Shown: positions 7,592 to 12,848 of the stretch, one piece after another
Position numbering within the stretch: the first letter of the stretch is position 1
How the letters are laid out: every line of letters begins with the position of its first letter
From: an uncultured Elusimicrobium sp.
GTDB taxonomy: Bacteria; Elusimicrobiota; Elusimicrobia; Elusimicrobiales; Elusimicrobiaceae
Direction: 5' to 3'
Length of the DNA: 12,848 nucleotides
NCBI GenBank assembly: GCA_902787065.1
Contig: CADAFA010000029.1
Coordinates: 1 to 12,848, forward strand
Position numbers and translations under genes: made by a program
The notes under the pieces: model-generated
The model's database searches: none
Seen by the model: the letters and a program-made list of their open reading frames with translations, nothing else
What the model was told of the DNA's origin: nothing

Positions 7592-8839
7592 TTATTCACA
7601 TTTTTCTCCTGTACATGTAGTAATATGGTGCATATTGTCAGAATCAAACCAAGAAAAAATAGTAGTATCGCCTTGTGTAGTTACCGTATAATTACTAACT
7701 GATGAACTTTTCTTCCAATTAGTCCAACAACCGCTTGTTACACAGTCAAAGCCCTTATCTATTAGGGAATTTAAGGCATTAGTCCATAGTTTATTCCAAT
7801 AACAACTGCTAACGAAATTCCCTTTAGTATCCATGCAGTTCTCATTGACATTATAGTCCTTACCCTTTGAGGTATCACTGGTATTCTTTTTAGATGATTC
7901 CTGTTTATTAACATCGTCATTGAGTTCACGCTTTAAATCATTTTGTAAATCTTCGTTTATACCTTCGGGTAACTCTTCAAGACCAAGTTCCTGTTCATCT
8001 TTTTCTAAATCTTCCGGCTCAACTTCACCTTGGAAGGCATCAATAGCACCTGCGGCGGCGGCATCAGCATCAGCAGCATTGGCTCCTTTTAAAGATTCTA
8101 TTGCCGCGACATCCAGCCCAACACCTCTGCCTTTATTTTTGGCAAAAGCTATATCCTGTGCATTTGCGGCATGGTTGCCTATAGCACTGCTTCCTGACCC
8201 TGTTTTTATGTCTTTACCTTCATAACGCCAAATTGAACCTGTAACCCCTGAACTTCCACTGCCGCCTGAACCTGCCCTACTGCCGGTTGCTAAAGTTTGA
8301 GGGGTAGTTGTCTGTTTTTGACTTCGCACTTGTTGACCAGATTTATTATTTTTACCAGCCATTGAAATTCTTTCTTTTTCCTGTCTGATTCTTTCCCTGT
8401 CTGCTTGCCTTTTTTGCATACGAGCTTCCCTAATTAGTGCGGCTTCTTCAGTCTTTTCTTTTTGTTCGGCTATTTCTCTATACTCCGGGTCCGGTGGAGG
8501 GGGAACACCTTCAGCCTTATCTTTAGCTTGACGTTCTTTACGGTCCTCTGAGGAGAATAAAGAACCTAAAAGATCTTCATTAGAAATTGCGGCATATTCA
8601 GGGTTATCTCTTAAAAAACTGCCGGCTTCGGCATCTGTTCCGAAGGGTAAAGCCGCCAAATCTTGTTGCCTAGAAGAAGAAAATTTACTGTAATCAGGTT
8701 TTTTCTCCCCCCCCATATTTGGAACAACACTGATTAAAGTCAAAACAATAACCAAACCGCAACCAACCCAAGTATAAAGTTGTTTTCTGTTGTCACCCTG
8801 GTCTCTTTTCTGACCGTTACTTCTCATTATTATAGCCAT
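7592..8839 (-). CDS. Gene A: membrane-anchored protein with charged helix and Cys-rich end
   Basis: A 415-residue protein of unknown function and the first gene of the cluster. It has a basic N-terminus, one span (about 21-40), an acidic segment, a Pro stretch GVPPPPDPEY (111-120), a long Arg/Lys/Glu/Gln helix likely to be coiled coil (120-160), a Gly/Ser-rich stretch (185-222), an Ala-rich helix (244-270) and an acidic region. The final domain has six cysteines (335, 346, 366, 371, 409, 414) and several Trp. The Gly-rich stretch and the Ala-rich helix followed by AFQG (268-271) and EPEDL resemble, weakly, the core of B and D (AAFDG, NPENL). AAGGG lies 7 nt before the ATG; an internal ATG at codon 5 has no such site. 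Confidence 0.86.
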   Translation of the reverse strand: MAIIMRSNGQKRDQGDNRKQLYTWVGCGLVIVLTLISVVPNMGGEKKPDYSKFSSSRQQDLAALPFGTDAEAGSFLRDNPEYAAISNEDLLGSLFSSEDRKERQAKDKAEGVPPPPDPEYREIAEQKEKTEEAALIREARMQKRQADRERIRQEKERISMAGKNNKSGQQVRSQKQTTTPQTLATGSRAGSGGSGSSGVTGSIWRYEGKDIKTGSGSSAIGNHAANAQDIAFAKNKGRGVGLDVAAIESLKGANAADADAAAAGAIDAFQGEVEPEDLEKDEQELGLEELPEGINEDLQNDLKRELNDDVNKQESSKKNTSDTSKGKDYNVNENCMDTKGNFVSSCYWNKLWTNALNSLIDKGFDCVTSGCWTNWKKSSSVSNYTVTTQGDTTIFSWFDSDNMHHITTCTGEKCE

Positions 8840-8918
8840 ATTAATACCCTTTTATATAAATTTTTCCCTTAATACAAAAAAACTTTGCTCTTGCTGACCC
8901 ACCCCCTAACTTCAAGGG

Positions 8919-8935
8919 CGCTCAAGCATAGAGCG
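8919..8935 (-). promoter_or_regulatory. Hairpin in the leader of the six-gene operon
   Basis: The leader of about 100 nt between the promoter and gene A contains CGCTC and GAGCG as perfect 5-bp arms around a 7-nt loop. On the transcribed strand it is followed by a G-rich run (GGGGGTGGG, 8909-8901) and later by a T7 run near 8885-8879. The T-run is not directly attached to a stem, so I do not call a terminator. The leader may affect mRNA stability or early termination; this is weak. Confidence 0.3.
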
Positions 8936-8949
8936 TAACTTCTTATTTT

Positions 8950-8978
8950 AGTATAACGGTTTTTTAGCAATATGTCAA
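8950..8978 (-). promoter_or_regulatory. Sigma-70 type promoter of the six-gene operon
   Basis: On the - strand, TTGACA (8978-8973) is separated by exactly 17 nt from TATACT (8955-8950), a near-perfect housekeeping promoter. The start point would be near 8943, giving gene A a leader of about 100 nt. Genes A to F follow on the same strand with gaps of 10, 3, 27 and 10 nt and then about 105 nt, and I saw no internal terminator, so one transcript for all six is likely. Confidence 0.8.
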
Positions 8979-9024
8979 GAGGGATAATTTTTAAATTTTG
9001 TATAAAAATAGTAAAATATATGTA

Positions 9025-9480
9025 ATGGAAATTTTAAAGAAAAAAATTTTTACCCCTGTTAAAAGCTTATACCAGTTTGGAATGTCTATCGTAGATAGAG
9101 TGGCGGAAAATATCGGTATAAGCAAATATTTCGCACGCTTTTTAGTAAGTGGGGCAATTAATACTGCCTTCGGATATTCGGTGTTTGCGTTTTTTATCTT
9201 TATCGGCTGTGGGGACTTCACTGCCCCGTTCTTTGCTGAAATCGCCAGCATAATTTTTAACTTTAACACTATCGGCGGTATGGTGTTTGGGGATAGATCA
9301 AAAAAATTATTTTGGCGTTTTTGTTTAGTATACGGAACAATTTATATTTTTCAAGTAGTTGGGCTTAAACTTTTTGCAGCCTGCGGGGTGGAAAACCGCT
9401 ACCTTTCCGGTTTTATTTTAATTTTCCCCGGCGCACTTTTATCTTACAACTTAAATAAAAAACTTGTCTTTAAAAAGTAA
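9025..9480 (+). CDS. GtrA-like membrane protein
   Basis: A 151-residue protein with about four hydrophobic segments, matching the GtrA-like family. Known members are small membrane proteins tied to transfer of lipid-linked sugars or to polysaccharide and teichoic-acid decoration. Family features visible are the FLVSGAINTAFGYSVF first span (39-54) and the SYNLNKKLVFKK end (140-151). I prefer the ATG at 9025; a TTG at 8998 would add nine residues. Neither start has a good Shine-Dalgarno site. No glycosyltransferase lies beside it, so its partner is unknown. It is divergent from the six-gene operon and converges on the MATE gene with only 4 nt between stops. Confidence 0.78.
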   Translation: MEILKKKIFTPVKSLYQFGMSIVDRVAENIGISKYFARFLVSGAINTAFGYSVFAFFIFIGCGDFTAPFFAEIASIIFNFNTIGGMVFGDRSKKLFWRFCLVYGTIYIFQVVGLKLFAACGVENRYLSGFILIFPGALLSYNLNKKLVFKK

Positions 9481-9484
9481 TTTC

Positions 9485-10861
9485 TTATTTTGTTATATCA
9501 ATTTTGCGCCACTTGCCCGACCAAAAACGAATCATCATCCATATACCTGTTCCGACACCGTAAATGCACATCCAAGTCCACAAAGCGATTATTCCGCCGC
9601 CGAAAACTTCAACAATCAAATAACTGCCGAGCATTAAAAACGAGGCACAAATAATCATAAGTTTCATTTGGAATTTTGTATCCCCCGCACCGCGTAAGCC
9701 ATCACCGAAAGTTAAATACACCGTGTCCCCTAAAGTAAATATAAACAAGAAGGGTAAAAGTATTATTGCACTTGCATAAATGGCTTGCGTTTGCACAGTT
9801 TGCACACCGATAAATGCACCAAGTATAATTTCCGGAATAGTAAAAAAGCAGAAAAATAAAGCCGCTTCATAAATTAAAGAAAGCCTGAAAACATTGTAAA
9901 GAGCTTTGACGCCCGTGTCCGTTTTATTTGCACCGCGGTACTGCGCCATCAAAATTTGCCCGGCGATAGTTAAACCCATTAAAGGGAAAAATTCAAGCGT
10001 CTGAAGTGTCATTATAATATTACTTGCGGCAAGTGAAATACTGTCAATATTACCGACGAACAAAACAAAAATCGTAAAAGAAATTACGTCCATAAACATT
10101 CCAAAACCGTTTGGCACACCAAAACGCAAAAGCCTGAGTATTGCAGGTTTATTAAAACCAAAAAGTTTTCCCAGACGGAATTTTTTATTTAGTTCAGGCC
10201 TAAATAATATGTAAAGAAAAAATAATGTAACACAAAAACCGCTGATTACCGTCGAATAAGCTGCGCCGGCAATACCCATTTTCGGAAGGCCGAGTTTCCC
10301 AAAAATCATAATATATGATAGAAAAACATTTATAATATTTCCGCCGATATTTGCAAGCATTGTTATCAGCGTTTTGCCGCGGCCCGTAAAAAAACTTGCA
10401 AGCGCATTATTAATAACCGCAAGCCCGCCAAATAAAGTTAAGATTGTAAAATAAGTAAGTTCTAAGGTTTTAACTTCACTAGCGTGATTTGTTGAGTTAA
10501 TAAAAAACCTGCCCACCGGCGTAAGTAAAATTATTAAAAGCCAAGAAATTATACCGAGCAAAACCCCTTGCCACAAAGCGACACTTAAGCGCGCATATTT
10601 TTTTTGACCGAAATAATTAGCAACAAACACCGCCGTATAACCGCATGAACCCATAAAAAAAGAAATCATTGTAAAAGACAAAAGCCCCGCCGGAACACAA
10701 GCGGCTAAAGCCTCCGGTGAGTACCAAGAAAGAAACATCCTATCCGTAAACTGCATTAAACTTTGAGACGAATTTGTAATAATCAAAGGTAATGCAATAG
10801 TTAGAATTAGAGAATAAGAGGCTTCTTTACTTTTTCTAATTTTACTAAATAATTTCTTCAT
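9485..10861 (-). CDS. MATE-family multidrug/metabolite efflux transporter
   Basis: A 458-residue integral membrane protein with about twelve hydrophobic segments, the usual size and layout of MATE (NorM/DinF-type) antiporters, which export cationic compounds using a Na+ or H+ gradient. Landmarks are QFTDRMFLS after the first span (37-45), GRGKT between the N-lobe spans (160-164), GQILMAQYRGANK at the start of the C-lobe (301-313) and GLRGAGDTKF (388-397). The substrate cannot be told from sequence. No strong ribosome site precedes the ATG. The csp terminator lies between it and csp, so it probably needs its own promoter or readthrough; I saw no clear promoter in the 26 nt after the terminator. 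Confidence 0.9.
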   Translation of the reverse strand: MKKLFSKIRKSKEASYSLILTIALPLIITNSSQSLMQFTDRMFLSWYSPEALAACVPAGLLSFTMISFFMGSCGYTAVFVANYFGQKKYARLSVALWQGVLLGIISWLLIILLTPVGRFFINSTNHASEVKTLELTYFTILTLFGGLAVINNALASFFTGRGKTLITMLANIGGNIINVFLSYIMIFGKLGLPKMGIAGAAYSTVISGFCVTLFFLYILFRPELNKKFRLGKLFGFNKPAILRLLRFGVPNGFGMFMDVISFTIFVLFVGNIDSISLAASNIIMTLQTLEFFPLMGLTIAGQILMAQYRGANKTDTGVKALYNVFRLSLIYEAALFFCFFTIPEIILGAFIGVQTVQTQAIYASAIILLPFLFIFTLGDTVYLTFGDGLRGAGDTKFQMKLMIICASFLMLGSYLIVEVFGGGIIALWTWMCIYGVGTGIWMMIRFWSGKWRKIDITK

Positions 10862-10886
10862 TTTACGTCGGTAATTTGGCAGGGAA

Positions 10887-10920
10887 TAAAAAAACCTGCG
10901 GCTAGTAATAGACGCAGGTT
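10887..10920 (-). terminator. Intrinsic terminator of csp
   Basis: AACCTGCG (10893-10900) and CGCAGGTT (10913-10920) are perfect 8-bp arms. Inside, a mismatch and then CTA/TAG close a 4-nt loop. On the - strand the stem runs into seven consecutive T (10894-10888). It lies 16 nt after the csp stop, a standard rho-independent terminator. On the + strand no T-run follows, so it works in one direction only. Confidence 0.88.
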
Positions 10921-10936
10921 AGAACTCAAAAAACAA

Positions 10937-11140
10937 TTATTTCTTTGAGACTTTTACGGCTTTGGGGCCTTTTTCTGATTCAACGATATCAAAGGTAACT
11001 TCTTGACCTTCTGCTAAGGTTTTGAAACCGTCACCTTGAATTTCTTGATAGTGGACAAAAAGATCTTTTGATCCATCATCCGGGGTAATGAAACCATAAC
11101 CCTTTTGGTCGTTAAACCATTTTACTTTTCCGTTTGCCAT
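10937..11140 (-). CDS. Cold shock protein, CspA family
   Basis: A 67-residue single cold shock domain, the full family length. Its single-stranded nucleic-acid binding motifs are present: RNP1 KGYGFI (13-18) and RNP2 LFVHY (27-31), after the usual GKVKWFN start (4-10). Proteins of this kind act as RNA chaperones in the cytoplasm and often affect antitermination and translation at low temperature. AAGGAAG lies about 9 nt before the ATG. It has a private promoter (11231-11201) with a leader of about 54 nt, and a terminator just downstream, so it is a single-gene unit. The specific csp paralogue cannot be named. Confidence 0.96.
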   Translation of the reverse strand: MANGKVKWFNDQKGYGFITPDDGSKDLFVHYQEIQGDGFKTLAEGQEVTFDIVESEKGPKAVKVSKK

Positions 11141-11168
11141 TACTAATTACTTCCTTTTATTAATATTG

Positions 11169-11194
11169 GTCTCAAAGAGACTGAGGTCACCCTC
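11169..11194 (-). promoter_or_regulatory. Two small hairpins in the csp leader
   Basis: GTCTC (11169-11173) pairs with GAGAC (11177-11181) around AAA, and next to it GAGG (11183-11186) pairs with CCTC (11191-11194) around 4 nt. They fill the first part of the predicted 5' leader of csp, just after the start point. Leaders of cold shock genes are often temperature-sensitive structures; whether this short one is cannot be said. Confidence 0.4.
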
Positions 11195-11200
11195 AAAGAT

Positions 11201-11231
11201 ATTATAACATATTTTAGAAAAAAAGTTACAA
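11201..11231 (-). promoter_or_regulatory. Extended -10 promoter of csp
   Basis: On the - strand a perfect TATAAT (11206-11201) is preceded by TGT, the extended -10 motif TGn. TTGTAA (11231-11226) lies 19 nt upstream as a weak -35, acceptable with an extended -10. The start would be near 11194, 54 nt before the csp ATG. Confidence 0.7.
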
Positions 11232-11297
11232 AATAAACATAATATTCAATTATTTTATTAGCAAGATAATTGTTTTTCTATCATTTTTTCAACTAAT

Positions 11298-11798
11298 CTA
11301 TAAATACCCTTTATTATTTATTTTAGTACATAAATTCTTTTGAATTTGTGTGGCTCCCCCATAATGACCGCATTTCACAATATTAGGATTTTGGGCAGAT
11401 ATTTGCACATAATATTTAGCCAAACTTTTTTCTTGTGCAACAGCTATCAATGGGTTTTGTAAAGTACCGCCATAACCGGTAGCAGATATAACAAAATTAC
11501 CTGTCTCTATTCTGTTAATATCATAATGAGTGGTAGGAGTTCCACTAAACTCAATATCCAAATTTTGTATATCATTAGCATAATCTCCGTTAACTAAATA
11601 ATATCTCTGATTTGCTTCTGCTATATGTTTAACGAGTTTTATTCCTTCTGTCATAATTGCTTTTTCTTTAACAGTTTGATATTGCGGCAAAGCAATAGCA
11701 GCGAGTATACCGATAATTAAAACAACAACTAAAAGTTCCAACAAAGTGAAACCTTTTTTATATAATTTTTGATGTAATTTTTTTATTGTATTTAACAT
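11298..11798 (-). CDS. Type IV pilin-like prepilin (major/minor pilin or pseudopilin)
   Basis: A 166-residue prepilin. The basic 16-residue leader ends KKG, followed by FTLLE: prepilin peptidase would cut between Gly16 and Phe17, and Glu21 is the conserved Glu+5. The hydrophobic helix (17-38) ends in the typical ALPQYQ. The globular part has two cysteines (143 and 157) near the C-terminus, which fit the D-region disulfide of type IV pilins. It would be inserted in the inner membrane, processed, and polymerised into a pilus or secretion pseudopilus. AGAGGT precedes the ATG by 7 nt. No pilus assembly ATPase or other pil gene is in the window. Its long GC-rich upstream region may control it. Confidence 0.92.
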   Translation of the reverse strand: MLNTIKKLHQKLYKKGFTLLELLVVVLIIGILAAIALPQYQTVKEKAIMTEGIKLVKHIAEANQRYYLVNGDYANDIQNLDIEFSGTPTTHYDINRIETGNFVISATGYGGTLQNPLIAVAQEKSLAKYYVQISAQNPNIVKCGHYGGATQIQKNLCTKINNKGYL

Positions 11799-11845
11799 AC
11801 ATGCACCTCTTTATATACGGGAAGAAGCAAGGACAAAAGTAAGCA

Positions 11846-11903
11846 ATAAAAATGCGGCGTATTTACCTAGGCCATTCCATTAACCCGTGTAAACAATCGC
11901 CGC
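11846..11903 (-). terminator. Terminator-like hairpin in the pilin leader
   Basis: On the - strand GCGGCG (11903-11898) pairs with CGCCGC (11859-11854), and inside it TTTAC (11893-11889) pairs with GTAAA (11866-11862), with a 4x2 internal loop between. The stem is followed at once by ATTTTTATT. It lies about 50 nt upstream of the pilin ATG, so it would stop transcription before the gene. It shares bases with the larger hairpin, so the two cannot form together. The T-run is interrupted and the loop is 22 nt, so strength is uncertain. Confidence 0.45.
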
Positions 11904-12010
11904 CGGTGCATGCAAAAACATGCACATAAGCAACGATTATTTGCGGTATGGAATGTGCCTTGCGGAAACCCCGCCTAGCGTGAGGGCTATGCCTCCCCGT
12001 CAAACAATCT
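11867..12010 (-). ncRNA. Candidate structured RNA (pilin leader or independent ncRNA)
   Basis: A GC-rich island in AT-rich DNA folds into a long, interrupted hairpin. Paired arms are CTAGGC (11867-11872) with GCCTAG (11973-11978); CATTCCAT (11873-11880) with ATGGAATG (11948-11955); TGTAAACAATCG (11888-11899) with CGATTATTTGCG (11934-11945), with one mismatch and two G-T pairs; and GTGCATG (11906-11912) with CATGCAC (11919-11925) around a 6-nt loop. A further small hairpin lies at 11981-11995. CCCGTGTAAACAATC (11885-11899) is echoed by CCCGTCAAACAATC (11996-12009). I could not match it to a known riboswitch or to 6S, SRP or RNase P RNA. The strand is chosen only from the downstream pilin. Confidence 0.5.
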
Positions 12011-12078
12011 GATACCTTATGTATCTAGTTTAATTTTACATTATTTTTAAAAATCGTGCTTATATAATTTTCTTAAAA

Positions 12079-12338
12079 TCATTTTTCCCGACTGAAAATT
12101 AAAAGTATTAAATATAATTTTATTTCCTTTTATTCCCCGCCCCTTTCATTGTCAGAAAGGCGGAGGGGTAAGGGGTGGGGTTATTAAGAATTCATTATTC
12201 CCGACTGAAAATTAAAAAGTATTAAATATAATTTTATTTTCTTTTATTCCCCTCCCCTTTCCTTGTTAGAAAGGTGGAGGGGTAAGGGGTGGGGTTATTA
12301 AGAATTCATTTTACCGACTGAAAACAAAAAAGTATTTG
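12079..12338. repeat. 113-114 bp tandem direct repeat, two copies plus a partial third
   Basis: The marker CCGACTGAAAA begins at 12088, 12201 and 12314, exactly 113 apart. Copies one and two match over almost their whole length, with single-base indels; the third breaks off after about 30 bases, just at the tRNA promoter. Each full copy has an AT-rich half and a C-rich/G-rich half: CCCCGCCCCTTTC pairs with GAAAGGCGGAGGGG (a bulge and one mismatch in copy one, better paired in copy two). A second G-rich arm, AGGGGTGGGG, can pair with the same C-rich arm. It looks like an intergenic dispersed repeat; no coding capacity is seen. Confidence 0.85.
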
Positions 12339-12364
12339 CAAGTTTACTTTAATTTTCGTATAAT
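12336..12364 (+). promoter_or_regulatory. Promoter of the tRNA-tuf unit
   Basis: TTGCAA (12336-12341), 17 nt, then a perfect TATAAT (12359-12364). The start would be near 12371, 10 nt before the first tRNA. It directly abuts the truncated third repeat copy. Confidence 0.75.
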
Positions 12365-12380
12365 TTTATAAAGTAAGTTT

Positions 12381-12452
12381 GGCGCGATGGCCAAGTGGTA
12401 AGGCGGCAGTCTGCAAAACTGCTATTCGGGAGTTCGATTCTCCCTCGCGCCT
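12381..12452 (+). tRNA. tRNA-Cys (GCA)
   Basis: The acceptor arms GGCGCGA and TCGCGCC pair perfectly. The anticodon stem GCAGT/ACTGC closes the loop CTGCAAA, giving anticodon GCA. The T-arm has the usual GTTCGATTC. The discriminator base is T, as expected for cysteine tRNA. CCA is not encoded. Confidence 0.97.
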
Positions 12453-12486
12453 AAAGCTCTTTCAAATAAACCCTTTAGTACGCCTT

Positions 12487-12557
12487 GCGGGCGTAGTTCA
12501 ATGGCAGAACCTCAGTTTTCCAAACTGATGACGAGGGTTCGATTCCCTTCGCCCGCT
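12487..12557 (+). tRNA. tRNA-Gly (TCC)
   Basis: The acceptor arms GCGGGCG and CGCCCGC pair perfectly. The anticodon stem TCAGT/ACTGA closes the loop TTTCCAA, giving anticodon TCC. The T-arm has GTTCGATTC, the discriminator is T as in bacterial glycine tRNAs, and CCA is not encoded. It is 34 nt after tRNA-Cys and likely processed from the same transcript. Confidence 0.97.
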
Positions 12558-12582
12558 TGTGCGTAAGCGTTGGGGCAAATTT

Positions 12583-12655
12583 GCTGGGATAGCTCAGTTG
12601 GTAGAGCATCTCCATGGTAAGGAGAAGGTCGTGGGTTCAAGTCCCATTCCCAGCT
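12583..12655 (+). tRNA. tRNA-Thr (GGT)
   Basis: The acceptor arms GCTGGGA and TCCCAGC pair perfectly. The anticodon stem TCTCC/GGAGA closes the loop ATGGTAA, giving anticodon GGT. The D-arm is AGCTCAGTTGGTAGAGC and the T-arm has GGTTCAAGTCC. The discriminator is T and CCA is not encoded. It lies 41 nt upstream of tuf, the same neighbour as in the tRNA-tufB operon of enterobacteria. Confidence 0.97.
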
Positions 12656-12695
12656 TTTACTTTTTAAAAAACAAAAAACACAGGAGAAATTAAAA

Positions 12696-12848
12696 ATGGC
12701 AAAGGAGAAGTTCTCAAGAAGCAAACCACACGTTAACGTTGGTACAATCGGCCACGTTGACCACGGTAAGACGACCTTAACCGCTGCAATGACGAAAGTC
12801 TTAGCAAGCGAAGGTAAAAGTAAAGAAATGGCCTACAGCGATATTGCA
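12696..12848 (+). CDS. tuf: Translation elongation factor Tu, N-terminal part
   Basis: The first 51 codons of EF-Tu are present; the gene continues beyond the window. The GTPase that brings aminoacyl-tRNA to the ribosome is recognised from MAKEKFSRSKPHVNVGTIG and the P-loop GHVDHGKT (residues 19-26), with TTLTAAMTKVL following. AGGAGA lies 8 nt before the ATG, a strong site suited to an abundant protein. Switch and other GTPase motifs fall outside the window. Confidence 0.97.
   Translation, partial: MAKEKFSRSKPHVNVGTIGHVDHGKTTLTAAMTKVLASEGKSKEMAYSDIA

Noticed and set aside
11247..11277. Terminator-like hairpin on the + strand (CAATTAT/ATAATTG followed by five T)
   Set aside because: The stem is entirely A/T except for one pair, and no + strand gene lies upstream for it to terminate.
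11867..11978. Integron attC site or c-di-GMP riboswitch in the pilin upstream region
   Set aside because: The palindrome lacks the conserved core sites of attC, there is no integrase nearby, and the conserved c-di-GMP aptamer bases were not found.
12079..12338. CRISPR array
   Set aside because: The repeats are long (113-114 bp) and contiguous, with no unique spacers, and no cas gene is in the window.
12512..12724. A 70-codon open frame on the - strand across tRNA-Gly and tRNA-Thr
   Set aside because: It is the reverse complement of two well-formed tRNA genes and the tuf leader; such translated tRNA antisense frames are a familiar artefact.

Overview
The window is AT-rich bacterial DNA. The organism is most likely a member of Elusimicrobiota or a similar AT-rich, diderm, type IV pilin-bearing lineage. 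This is an inference from the pilin style, the base composition and the tRNA-Cys/Gly/Thr-tuf arrangement; nothing in the window proves it.

Layout. From 1 to 348 there is a non-coding, structured region, followed on the + strand by a TerC-family membrane protein (349-1275). From 8839 down to 1268, on the - strand, lies a compact operon of six proteins I do not recognise from any characterised family. It starts at a near-consensus promoter (TTGACA, 17 nt, TATACT at 8978-8950). In transcription order the genes are A (415 aa), B (562 aa), C (162 aa), D (563 aa), E (142 aa, with a frameshifted tail) and F (575 aa). Each has one hydrophobic segment near its N-terminus; B and D add about three more near the C-terminus. 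B/C and D/E are two copies of the same two-gene module. A and F, at the two ends, carry cysteine-rich C-terminal regions. I read this as an undescribed multi-protein envelope complex; its function is unknown.

Divergent from the operon is a GtrA-like membrane protein (9025-9480 +), convergent with a MATE-family transporter (10861-9485 -). A CspA-type cold shock protein (11140-10937 -) follows, with its own extended -10 promoter and intrinsic terminator, then a type IV pilin-like prepilin (11798-11298 -). Upstream of the pilin is a GC-rich, highly foldable stretch (about 11846-12010). It can form either a long hairpin or a terminator-like hairpin, so it may be an RNA attenuator.

The right end holds two and a partial copies of a 113-114 bp tandem repeat (12079-12338). 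After it comes a promoter and a tRNA-Cys, tRNA-Gly, tRNA-Thr, tuf transcription unit; tuf runs off the window.

How the parts fit: tuf, the tRNAs and csp are housekeeping genes. The six-gene cluster with its duplicated module is the accessory, potentially novel part. Its proteins appear to be inner-membrane anchored with large low-complexity and disulfide-prone extracytoplasmic domains.
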